Assembly (NCBI GenBank): GCA_039964455.1
Contig: JBDVXK010000016.1
Location: 62,001 to 126,000 of the forward strand
DNA length: 64,000 nt
From: CALJFL01 sp039964455
GTDB lineage: Bacteria > Pseudomonadota > Gammaproteobacteria > Pseudomonadales > Halieaceae
Direction of reading: 5' to 3'
Shown here: positions 1 through 7,538 of the stretch, in pieces
Layout of the letters: every line of letters begins with the position of its first letter
How positions within the stretch are numbered: the stretch's first letter is position 1
Made by a program: the position numbers and the translations under genes
The notes under the pieces: model-generated
Seen by the model: the letters and a program-made list of their open reading frames with translations, nothing else
The model's database searches: none
What the model was told of the DNA's origin: nothing

Positions 1-999
1 GGCAATGACCCCGATGCGCCTGAGGGCAGCAACTTGTACAGCAGCGCCAAGCTTCCGCAGTTGCGCACCACGGACTACGTGAGCAACAGCAACAATAGCT
101 ATTGGCTCAGTGATGCCAATAATCCGCTGGAGGGCTTCCCAACGATTATGGGTCCTGTCGGCTATGAAGGACTGCAGCAGTTTTTGCGTACCCGCATTGG
201 TCACATCATGGTTGAAGAGCGTAAGGCGGCAACAGACGGGCTCAGCGAAACACCGCTGTTCAATCTGGATACGCTCAAGCAGATGATGTACCTGAATCGC
301 GTTTATGGTGCTGAGTTGGTACTGGACGATGTGCTGACCGTTTGTGAAACAGAGGCAGCGGCCAACGTGGAGCAAGCGTGTGAAGTACTGGCGGCCTGGG
401 ATCTCAAAGCGGAACTGGACAGCCGTGGCACACAGGTATTTATCGAGTTCTGGGGCCGCATTCGTGGTGAATTTGGCAATTTCCAGAGTGTGGTTGCCAG
501 CGATGAATTCTGGGCAGTAGATTTCGATCGCAATGATCCTCTGAACACGCCCACGGGTATCGACCTGACCGTTGAAGCCAACCACACGCGTGTTATCGAA
601 GCCCTGGCAGAAGCGACCCGGCGACTGGACGAAAATTTCGTCAGCCTGGATGCCCCTTGGGGTGAGGTACAGTTTCTGGAGCGCAACAGCGAGAACGTAC
701 CTATTCATGGTGGCGATGGAATGGCCGGCATTTATGGCGCGATCGGTGTAGGGCTGTCTGAGGGCGGTTACAAAAACCCCACGGGCGGTAATTCCTATAT
801 TCAGGCCGTCACCTGGGATGAGAGTGAGTGTCCTATTGCCGATGCCATTCTGGTGCCATCGCAATCGACAGACCCGGAATCGCCGCATTTCGCCGACCAG
901 ACCCGCTTGTATTCGAACAAGGACTGGATCCGCTTCCCGTTCTGTGAGGACGACATAGTTGCCAATCAGATTGGCGAAACGCTGATTATCGAGGAATAA
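1..999 (+). CDS. Penicillin acylase family protein, C-terminal part (5' end outside window)
   Basis: The reading frame is open from base 1 and ends at a TAA at 997-999, so this is the last 332 codons of a larger gene. The C-terminal stretch resembles the end of the beta chain of penicillin/acyl-homoserine-lactone acylases (Ntn hydrolases): a glycine-rich GNSYIQAV segment, then a SQSTDPESPHFADQ motif and a YSNKDWIRFPF segment near the C terminus. These enzymes are secreted to the periplasm, self-process into two chains and cleave amide bonds. The catalytic Ser at the beta-chain start lies upstream of the window, so the substrate class (acyl-HSL, beta-lactam or other N-acyl amide) cannot be judged. 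Confidence 0.8.
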   Translation, partial: GNDPDAPEGSNLYSSAKLPQLRTTDYVSNSNNSYWLSDANNPLEGFPTIMGPVGYEGLQQFLRTRIGHIMVEERKAATDGLSETPLFNLDTLKQMMYLNRVYGAELVLDDVLTVCETEAAANVEQACEVLAAWDLKAELDSRGTQVFIEFWGRIRGEFGNFQSVVASDEFWAVDFDRNDPLNTPTGIDLTVEANHTRVIEALAEATRRLDENFVSLDAPWGEVQFLERNSENVPIHGGDGMAGIYGAIGVGLSEGGYKNPTGGNSYIQAVTWDESECPIADAILVPSQSTDPESPHFADQTRLYSNKDWIRFPFCEDDIVANQIGETLIIEE

Positions 1000-1060
1000 T
1001 AGAGCGACCGGTGAGGCGCTGCTGTCTTGTTCGTCTGCCTGATTCCTGAGGAGCGTGCGT

Positions 1061-1438
1061 ATGTTGGTATTGAAGAAAGCGTGGATCGCAATGGTGCTGT
1101 TACTGGCTCCGCTTTCCCCGGCTGTGGGCGACGATATAGGCGATGCCGCTTTGGCCTTGTGTGAGAAGGTTAAGGCCTGCTCCATGGCTCAAATCGATCA
1201 GGAAGATCTGACGCCGGAGCTACGTCAGATGATGGAGCCCATGTTGGAGAACATGTGCACCAATATGCAGGCGAGGGTGCAAGAGGTTCCCGTGGGCCAT
1301 GAGCTGTATCAGCCCTCTGTGGCCTGCATGCGTAGCATGGAGGCACTGAGTTGCGAGGCGATGATGGACAGCGAGCAATTCGCAACGCCTGAGTGTAAGG
1401 ACTACGAGCAGAAGGTCCGGGACGCGGCGGGGCAGTAG
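1061..1438 (+). CDS. Small secreted cysteine-rich protein of unknown function
   Basis: A 125-residue protein. The ATG at 1061 is chosen because GAGGAG at 1048-1053 sits 7 bases upstream; a GTG six bases earlier is less well placed. The N terminus (LKK, then a hydrophobic run ending near PLSPAVG) is a Sec signal peptide, so the mature protein of about 100 residues should be periplasmic or secreted. The mature part is acidic and methionine-rich and has six cysteines (CEKVKAC, MC, VAC, SC, EC), an even number consistent with disulfides. No family is recognised. It follows the acylase gene after about 60 bases and could be cotranscribed with it. Confidence 0.6.
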   Translation: MLVLKKAWIAMVLLLAPLSPAVGDDIGDAALALCEKVKACSMAQIDQEDLTPELRQMMEPMLENMCTNMQARVQEVPVGHELYQPSVACMRSMEALSCEAMMDSEQFATPECKDYEQKVRDAAGQ

Positions 1439-1540
1439 CACTTCCCTTTAACATCCTTTAGCCTGCTGTGTTGCAGGTAAGCGCACTACGACTATTCAGC
1501 GCAATGTCGTCCAGTCTTCCCGTCGCATCGTATATCGTGC

Positions 1541-3070
1541 ATGACGACTAAAAACCTATTGTTAATTCTTGGCGATCAACTTTCATTGGCGAATCCGGTC
1601 CTGGAGTCAGCGCAGCCTGGCAGGGATGTGGTAGTTCTGGCCGAGGTGGCTGAGGAAGCCGGTTATGTGCCGCACAACAGGCACAAGATAGCGCTCATAT
1701 TCTCTGCTATGCGGCACTTTTCCGAAGTGATCGCTGATCGCGGATTCGAGACAATCTATTATTCCTTGGACCAGGGCATGCAATCGCTGGAGCAGGCGCT
1801 GGAGGCCGCGCTGGCCACCACGAGTGCCACCGCTATACAGGTGTGTGAATGTGGTGAGTATCGCCTGCAGGAGCAGATGAAAGGCTGGCAGCAGACGCTG
1901 TCAGTGCCTGTTCAGATTCTCGAAGACTGTCGGTTTCTGGCCTCACATGAAGATTTTGGCACGTGGGCAAATGGCAAAAAGCAGCTGCGCATGGAGTACT
2001 TCTACAGGTTGATGCGCAAACGCTACGGCATTCTGATGGAAGCCGACGGCAAGCCCACCGGCGGTAAGTGGAATTACGATGCGCTTAACCGCAAGGGGTG
2101 GCGCGCGCAGGAAGATATCCCCGAACGCCCGGTTTTAGACAGCGACACGATTACCGCTGCCGTGCTGGACCAGGTAGCGAGCGCTTTTCCTGACAATCCC
2201 GGCGACCTGGCCCAATTCAATTTTGCGGTAACAGCGCAAGATGCCCAAGCCCAGTTTGACTGGTTCGTTGAAAGCGCCTTGGGCAAATTTGGTACCTATC
2301 AAGATGGGCTGGCGGAAGAGTCGCCCTGGCTGTTTCACAGCCTGATTTCCATGTACCTGAATATCGGCCTGTTGGAGCCACTGCCTCTGTGCGAGACGGT
2401 GGAGCAGGCCTATCGGGAAGGGCGCTGTGAGCTTGCAGACGCCGAGGGCTTCATTCGCCAGATACTGGGATGGCGGGAATACGTTCGCGGTTTCTACTGG
2501 CACTTTATGCCCGATTACAAATCCCTGAATGCGTTGTCAGCCACGCATCCCCTGCCAGAATTTTTCTGGACCGGTGATACCGACATGCGCTGCTTGTCGG
2601 TGGCGCTGAAGCAATCGCTGGACCTGGGTTACGCCCACCACATACAGCGCCTGATGGTCATTGGTAACTTTGCTTTGTTGGCGGGGCTTGATGTGGATTC
2701 CGTCTGCGACTGGTACCTGGCTGTGTATGTGGATGCTTTTGAGTGGGTAGAGTTACCGAATACCCTGGGTATGGCACTGCACGCAGATGGCGGGATTATG
2801 GCCAGTAAACCCTATGCTGCCAGCGGCAAATACATACAACGGCAGGGTAATCATTGTAAGCAGTGCAAGTATGATCCCAAGCTTACGACGGGCGAGGGCG
2901 CATGCCCCTACAATTCACTGTACTGGCGTTTTATCGACCAGCATCAGGAAGCTTTCCAGTCGAATCCGCGCATGAGTCTGGTGCTGGCCAATTGGCGCAA
3001 GCGAGACAAAGATGATCAAGCAGCAGTCCTGCAGTGGGCAGACAAGCAGGTTATGGCGCGGCTTGTTTAG
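1541..3070 (+). CDS. Cryptochrome/photolyase-related protein, FeS-BCP type ((6-4) photolyase)
   Basis: A 509-residue protein of the iron-sulfur bacterial cryptochrome/photolyase family (prototype PhrB of Agrobacterium), which uses light and FAD to repair (6-4) photoproducts and carries a 4Fe-4S cluster. It begins with the N-terminal antenna-domain motif LLLILGDQLS. Four cysteines at 351, 439, 442 (CKQC) and 455 (ACPYN) fall one residue from the cluster ligands I recall for PhrB (350, 438, 441, 454). The C-terminal FAD domain contains the GMALHADGG region. It converges on the DUF2256/DASH-cryptochrome pair, overlapping the DUF2256 stop by 20 bases, so this is a two-photolyase repair locus. Family assignment is firm; the exact lesion specificity is inferred. 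Confidence 0.93.
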   Translation: MTTKNLLLILGDQLSLANPVLESAQPGRDVVVLAEVAEEAGYVPHNRHKIALIFSAMRHFSEVIADRGFETIYYSLDQGMQSLEQALEAALATTSATAIQVCECGEYRLQEQMKGWQQTLSVPVQILEDCRFLASHEDFGTWANGKKQLRMEYFYRLMRKRYGILMEADGKPTGGKWNYDALNRKGWRAQEDIPERPVLDSDTITAAVLDQVASAFPDNPGDLAQFNFAVTAQDAQAQFDWFVESALGKFGTYQDGLAEESPWLFHSLISMYLNIGLLEPLPLCETVEQAYREGRCELADAEGFIRQILGWREYVRGFYWHFMPDYKSLNALSATHPLPEFFWTGDTDMRCLSVALKQSLDLGYAHHIQRLMVIGNFALLAGLDVDSVCDWYLAVYVDAFEWVELPNTLGMALHADGGIMASKPYAASGKYIQRQGNHCKQCKYDPKLTTGEGACPYNSLYWRFIDQHQEAFQSNPRMSLVLANWRKRDKDDQAAVLQWADKQVMARLV

Positions 3071-3209
3071 CCTTCAGTGTACGGCGCCGGCTGGCACATG
3101 CTCGCGAACAGTAGACGACATTGGGCCAGTTGCGCCGCCAGCGAGCGCGCCATTGGAAAGGCCTTTCGCAAACCGGACAGGTTTTCTCGGGTCGTAGTGC
3201 TTTCCCCAT
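3051..3209 (-). CDS. DUF2256 small zinc-finger-like protein
   Basis: A 52-codon gene: ATG at 3209-3207, TAA at 3053-3051. It starts one base after the TAG of the DASH cryptochrome (3213-3211), so the two are translationally coupled. The protein has the DUF2256 pattern: KTCPVCERPFQWRARW, then NWPNVVYCSRAC, i.e. two C-x2/3-C pairs flanking a Trp/Arg-rich stretch that should form one zinc ribbon, followed by a basic tail. DUF2256 genes are, as I recall, commonly found beside photolyase/cryptochrome genes; the function is not known. The last 20 bases overlap the convergent FeS-type photolyase gene. Confidence 0.85.
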   Translation of the reverse strand: MGKALRPEKTCPVCERPFQWRARWRRNWPNVVYCSRACASRRRTLKAKQAAP

Positions 3210-3210
3210 A

Positions 3211-4515
3211 CTAGGGGTCTATCGGCAGCGGCCAGTCGGCTGCATCGGTCACATAGTCTGGCTGGGGTGGTCGGTGGCCGCCCCACTTGGTGGTGAATTC
3301 ACCATCCGGGTCATGCTCGTAAGCCTGCTTGTCCAGATTGAAGTGTCTGCCGCCGCGGGGGTCGGTGCCCACGCCGGCAATGTACTGCCAGTTTCCGTAG
3401 TTGCTGCCCACGTCGTAGTCGATCAGATGCTTCTCAAAGAAGGCGGCGCCATAACGCCAGTCAATGCCAAACTCATTGATCAGGCAACTGGCGGCAATCT
3501 GGCGGCCGCGATTACTCATCCAGCCCGTGGCCACCAGCTGCCGCATCAGCGCATTGACCAGTGGGAAGTTGGTGTCGCCCTTGCTCCAGCGGGCGAAGTT
3601 GCGCGGCTCAAAAGTGCAGCGCACCAGCTTTCCCCGAATACCGGAAGCCTTGAACAGGTTGGCGCCATCGGCCAGTGCGCGCCAGTAAAAAAATTCACGC
3701 CACAGCAACTCAAAGATCAGCCAGCCGGTGGATTCATTGGCGCCATGCTGAGCTTCGTATTCGCGCACGGCGTGAGCGATCTGCCTCGCTGATACGCAGC
3801 CGTTGGCCAGCCAGGGTGACAGCGTACTGGAGCCCGCCAGTGGGTCCAGGCAGTTTCGTGTTTGCTTGTAGTCTGAGATGCCCGCTTCCTCGAACACCCA
3901 TTGCTGCAGTCGGCGCTGGCCGGCCGCGCTGCCGCCCCTGATGGGGAGCGCCAGGTGGGGGGCAGTGTCGCTGGTTGGCAGCGCCGTGGCTGTTACGGAG
4001 GAGGGTGGCGGCGGTAGTGTATCGATGGGGTCGGCGGGCGCCGCAATGGTCAGCGCTTCTACGGCTTTTCGAAAGGGTGTGAACTGACGAGCAACCTCAC
4101 TGGCAGTGAACGGTAACTCCTTGCTCGTAAACAGGGTATTACCCTCGTGTACGACCAAAGGCACGGTCAGCGCTTTTGCGACATTTTTTTGTGACAGCTG
4201 TTCGTAGTAGCCCGCTGTATTCGTTGTCGCAACCTGGTCTATGCGATGCCGCGTTACCAAGCGGGGTATTTCAATCTCGGGATTGCCGCTCACAAATACC
4301 AGGTTCTGCTGCAGCGGAGCGAGCTCGTCCCTCAGGGCCTGCAGGCTTTCCAGCAGAAAGCGCTCTCGCTGGGACCCTATGCCGGTGAGATTGCACCAGG
4401 GTCTGTTTTCGCGCCAGCAATATACCAGCAGCAATTGACCGGCATCCGCCTGGGCCAATAGCCCAGGGTTGTCCTGCAGTCGCAGGTCATTCTGGAACCA
4501 GTACAGTGTTTTCAT
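3211..4515 (-). CDS. DASH-type cryptochrome/photolyase
   Basis: A 434-residue protein of the Cry-DASH family: blue-light flavoproteins that bind FAD and a folate antenna and repair cyclobutane dimers, mainly in single-stranded DNA. The N-terminal photolyase domain starts TLYWFQNDLRLQDNP. The C-terminal FAD domain has the diagnostic order LLWREFFYWRA, then WMSNRGRQIAASCL, then the LIDYDVGSNYGNWQY run and AGVGTDPR. Length is normal for a DASH protein without the C-terminal extension found in eukaryotes. It is the first gene of a two-gene unit with the DUF2256 gene and is divergent from the Old Yellow Enzyme gene across about 190 bases that must hold both promoters. Confidence 0.93.
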   Translation of the reverse strand: MKTLYWFQNDLRLQDNPGLLAQADAGQLLLVYCWRENRPWCNLTGIGSQRERFLLESLQALRDELAPLQQNLVFVSGNPEIEIPRLVTRHRIDQVATTNTAGYYEQLSQKNVAKALTVPLVVHEGNTLFTSKELPFTASEVARQFTPFRKAVEALTIAAPADPIDTLPPPPSSVTATALPTSDTAPHLALPIRGGSAAGQRRLQQWVFEEAGISDYKQTRNCLDPLAGSSTLSPWLANGCVSARQIAHAVREYEAQHGANESTGWLIFELLWREFFYWRALADGANLFKASGIRGKLVRCTFEPRNFARWSKGDTNFPLVNALMRQLVATGWMSNRGRQIAASCLINEFGIDWRYGAAFFEKHLIDYDVGSNYGNWQYIAGVGTDPRGGRHFNLDKQAYEHDPDGEFTTKWGGHRPPQPDYVTDAADWPLPIDP

Positions 4516-4707
4516 GACGCCGTCATTTGAATGAACATAACTGTTTTACGCAATGATCTGTTGGGCGGATTGTAGCCCGGTATGCGGCGCGCCGGGCCAG
4601 ACTTGGTTTTGGCAGGTAGCTGGTATAGGCTGCTCGTCGATTTTCGCGATAGGCGGCCAGTACAGGCTCGACTATGGCCACCTTGCAACCTGTCACTGGA
4701 GTGATGA

Positions 4708-5817
4708 ATGAGCGACAACAGCGTACTTTTCCAACCCTTTGAACTGGGTCAACTTCAACTGTCGAATCGGGTGCTGATGGCACCGATGACCCGTAATCTG
4801 TCGCCCAATAATGTGCCGGGCCCGGATGTGGCGCAGTACTACGCGCGGCGCGCTGCTGGCGGCGTGGGCTTGATCATCACCGAGGGCACCTGCATTGACC
4901 ATATCGCGGCCAGTGGTTATCCAGACGTGCCTTACTTTCACGGCGAAGAGCGCCTGGCAGCCTGGCAAAAGGTGGCAGAAGCTGTGCACGCCCAGGGCGG
5001 CAAGATCGCGCCGCAACTGTGGCACTGCGGTGGCATGCGCAAGGCGGGAACACCACCGGAAGGCGACGTTGATGGCTACACGCCATCAGGCATGAATATG
5101 CCGGGCAAGGTCAACCGTCATGTAATGAGCAAGCAGGACATCGATGATGTTATCGCTGCCTTTGCCCGGGGTGCAGCCAATGCCAAGTCGCTGGGTTTTG
5201 ATGCTGTGGAAATTCACGGCGCCCACGGCTACCTGATCGACCAGTTCTTCTGGGAGGCACTCAACCAGCGTGACGATGAATACGGTGGCAGTTTTGAGAA
5301 TCGTCTGCGCTTTGCAGTAGAGATCATTGAAGCCGTGCGCGAAGCGGTAGGCCCCGACTTTCCCGTGTTATTCCGTTACTCACAGTGGAAACAGCAGGAC
5401 TTCACTGCTCGCCTGGTTGAAACGCCGGAGGAGCTTGAGAAGTTCCTGCAGCCCCTGAGTGAAGCCGGTGTCGATATTTTCCATTGCTCCACACGGCGAT
5501 TCTGGGAGCCCGAGTTCGAGGGCAGTGACCTCAACCTGGCAGGCTGGACCCGGAAGATCACTGGCAAGCCTGCCATCACTGTGGGTAGCGTAGGTTTGAA
5601 TGCGGACTTTATCCCGGCACCCGGAGAGGCGTCCTTCAAGGAAGCAGAGCCAGCCAGCCTCGACGACCTGGTGCGTCGTATGGAAGGTAATGAGTTTGAC
5701 CTGGTGGCTGTAGGCCGTGCGTTGATTGCCAACCCGGAATGGGCGAACAACGTGCGTGATGGCCATTCAGCTGATCTTCAGGCCTATAAAACGGATATGT
5801 TGGGTTCTCTGGCCTGA
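4708..5817 (+). CDS. NADH:flavin oxidoreductase, Old Yellow Enzyme family
   Basis: A 369-residue TIM-barrel FMN protein. Visible motifs are APMTRN near residue 25, the substrate-binding HGAHGYLIDQFFW at 170-182 and the FMN-phosphate loop VGRALIANPEW near 335. Such enzymes reduce activated C=C bonds of enones or nitro compounds with NAD(P)H; the physiological substrate cannot be read from the sequence. The start ATG follows GGAGTGATGA. It is a single gene divergent from the DASH cryptochrome, with no close partner downstream (the next gene is convergent). Confidence 0.9.
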   Translation: MSDNSVLFQPFELGQLQLSNRVLMAPMTRNLSPNNVPGPDVAQYYARRAAGGVGLIITEGTCIDHIAASGYPDVPYFHGEERLAAWQKVAEAVHAQGGKIAPQLWHCGGMRKAGTPPEGDVDGYTPSGMNMPGKVNRHVMSKQDIDDVIAAFARGAANAKSLGFDAVEIHGAHGYLIDQFFWEALNQRDDEYGGSFENRLRFAVEIIEAVREAVGPDFPVLFRYSQWKQQDFTARLVETPEELEKFLQPLSEAGVDIFHCSTRRFWEPEFEGSDLNLAGWTRKITGKPAITVGSVGLNADFIPAPGEASFKEAEPASLDDLVRRMEGNEFDLVAVGRALIANPEWANNVRDGHSADLQAYKTDMLGSLA

Positions 5818-5844
5818 GTATCGGGCCGTCTGCACAGGCGCTTG

Positions 5845-7431
5845 CTAATCCCAGAGTATGCCATGCGCCTCGAAGACGGCCTTCACATCTCCCAGCCACG
5901 GCTCGTAGTGGCGCCAGCGCTCCACCGCTCTCGTATAGATTTTCTCTCTGACCTGCACCGAACTGGCCGTGGCCACCGGTGCGGTATTGCTGTGAAACTG
6001 CAGGCACTGCTCCTGCCATGGCAACCCGCAGTGTGACAGCAGGCGACGGGTTTCAGCTTCCGGGTTGTCTACCACGGCTTCATAGCTGATTTGTAAAAAG
6101 CGATCGCCCGGCACGTCACCCAAATGATCCATCAGTGACTGGAACTGCGCGTAGAATTCTGCGGTATCGGTGAGGCTGTAGGCGTAGTTGTAGTAAGAGA
6201 AGTTGGTAGAAAAGAGCTGCCGGTAGTTACTCAGGCAGGTGTCCATGGGGTTGCGCCTCAGGCAAATAATTCGCGCGTTGGGCAATGCCTTGGCAATCAT
6301 GGGCACATACATAAAATTCAGCGGCATTTTGTCGATAAAGTGGGCGCTACCGCCAGTGAGATGACGGGTCGACTCCAGATAGTCTCTGCCCAGCTTTTCG
6401 AAGTCCAGCTTCCCCGCCTGTTGGATGGTCTCCACATCCAGCACCCATTGCGACTCGGTTTGCAGTTGTTTTTTTACCAGCAGCGAAAAATTGGCCAGCT
6501 CGCCGGCGGACTCCACCTCTGAATGGCTGGATAAAATACGTTCAATCAGGGTGGTACCTGTGCGTGGCATGCCGACAATGAAGATTGGTTCCTCTGAAGG
6601 GTGACCGTCGATTTCTGACTCCGCCAATTCGGATGACAAGGTATGCAGTGCGCTGAACAGCGCGCTGTTTTGTTCTCCGCGGCTTTCCAAACCCTTGAGC
6701 TTCTCGCTGTTGGCCTGTTGCAGCCAGTGGAAGGCCTGTTCGTAGTTTTCCAGGTCTTCATATTCCTTGGCCAGGGCGTGTCCAACATGCAGGCGGGCGT
6801 CGGCATCCTCGCCCAGCGTGGGCCACAGCGCCTGCAAACGTGGAATATGATTATCGGTGTCGGTGTGCCGGCGCAACTGAGAGAGTGACGAATGGCTGCG
6901 GTAATTATTGGCGTCCAGTTGAATGGCTTTCTCATACGCCTTTTCGGCGTCATCGAAGGCCCCTGAAAACTGCAGGCATGAGGCCAGGTTGTACTGCATG
7001 CTGACGGTGTCCGGGCTCAAGTCGCAGGCTTTTTGGAACAGCGGTAAGGCGTCACCATGCTGGCCCAAACGCGAGTGCAGCACACCCAGTGTGTCGTTTT
7101 GCAGGGCGGTAGCCAGTGGACGTTTTGCTAACAGTGCGACCGCGGCCTTGGCATCCTCATGCCGGCTTAGCTCCAGCAGACACTGCGCCTGGAATAGCAG
7201 GTAATCGACATTCTCCTCGGCAAAGCCCAGCGCGCGCTGGATGATTTCCTCGGCCTTGGCAACGTTGCCATGCCGGTGCGCGATTAGCGCCATGATGAAG
7301 TAGCCCTCTGCTGTGGAGGGAGCTTCTTGCAGTACGCCCATAGTCAGCGTGTGCGCCTGCTGGAAGTCGCCGCTGGCCAGTGCCTGATGGGCGGATCGCA
7401 GTGTGTTCTGATGAGAGGAGGCGCTGGTCAT
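5845..7431 (-). CDS. TPR-repeat sulfotransferase family protein
   Basis: A 528-residue two-part protein. Residues 1-250 are tandem tetratricopeptide repeats (for example LPLFQKACDLSPDTVSMQYNLA and the repeat after it). Residues from about 280 form a PAPS-dependent sulfotransferase domain: the 5'-phosphosulfate loop PIFIVGMPRTGTTLIERIL near 285 and a 3'-phosphate motif RIICLRRNPMDTCLSNYR near 385. There is no signal peptide, so action on a substrate in the cytoplasm is expected. TPR-sulfotransferases are related to tyrosyl-protein and glycan sulfotransferases; the acceptor here is unknown. It lies downstream of the TonB receptor gene on the same strand but is separated from it by a strong terminator at 7493-7522. 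Confidence 0.88.
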   Translation of the reverse strand: MTSASSHQNTLRSAHQALASGDFQQAHTLTMGVLQEAPSTAEGYFIMALIAHRHGNVAKAEEIIQRALGFAEENVDYLLFQAQCLLELSRHEDAKAAVALLAKRPLATALQNDTLGVLHSRLGQHGDALPLFQKACDLSPDTVSMQYNLASCLQFSGAFDDAEKAYEKAIQLDANNYRSHSSLSQLRRHTDTDNHIPRLQALWPTLGEDADARLHVGHALAKEYEDLENYEQAFHWLQQANSEKLKGLESRGEQNSALFSALHTLSSELAESEIDGHPSEEPIFIVGMPRTGTTLIERILSSHSEVESAGELANFSLLVKKQLQTESQWVLDVETIQQAGKLDFEKLGRDYLESTRHLTGGSAHFIDKMPLNFMYVPMIAKALPNARIICLRRNPMDTCLSNYRQLFSTNFSYYNYAYSLTDTAEFYAQFQSLMDHLGDVPGDRFLQISYEAVVDNPEAETRRLLSHCGLPWQEQCLQFHSNTAPVATASSVQVREKIYTRAVERWRHYEPWLGDVKAVFEAHGILWD

Positions 7432-7492
7432 CGTTGGCTTATATTTTTTGAGGAGGGAAAATTATCGCAGTTAACGATCGCAACGCCCAGAC

Positions 7493-7522
7493 AAAAAAAG
7501 GGGCGCCTGAGCGCCCCTTTTT
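7493..7522 (-). terminator. Rho-independent terminator of the TonB receptor gene
   Basis: A perfect 7-bp G/C stem (GGGGCGC at 7500-7506, loop CTGA, GCGCCCC at 7511-7517) is flanked by a run of seven A on the left and five T on the right. It is therefore a U-tailed hairpin in both directions. It lies 16 bases past the stop of the TonB receptor gene (minus strand) and upstream of the sulfotransferase start, separating the two transcripts at least partly. Confidence 0.9.
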
Positions 7523-7538
7523 CGTTCCGAACGACGAT

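Noticed and set aside
3074..3286. Minus-strand open frame of 70 codons overlapping the end of the DASH cryptochrome
   Set aside because: It is out of frame with the DUF2256 gene, which has the conserved cysteine pattern and a coupled start; this frame has no recognisable features.
3121..3792. Plus-strand open frame of 223 codons
   Set aside because: It lies wholly antisense to the well-conserved DASH cryptochrome gene and shows no family motif.
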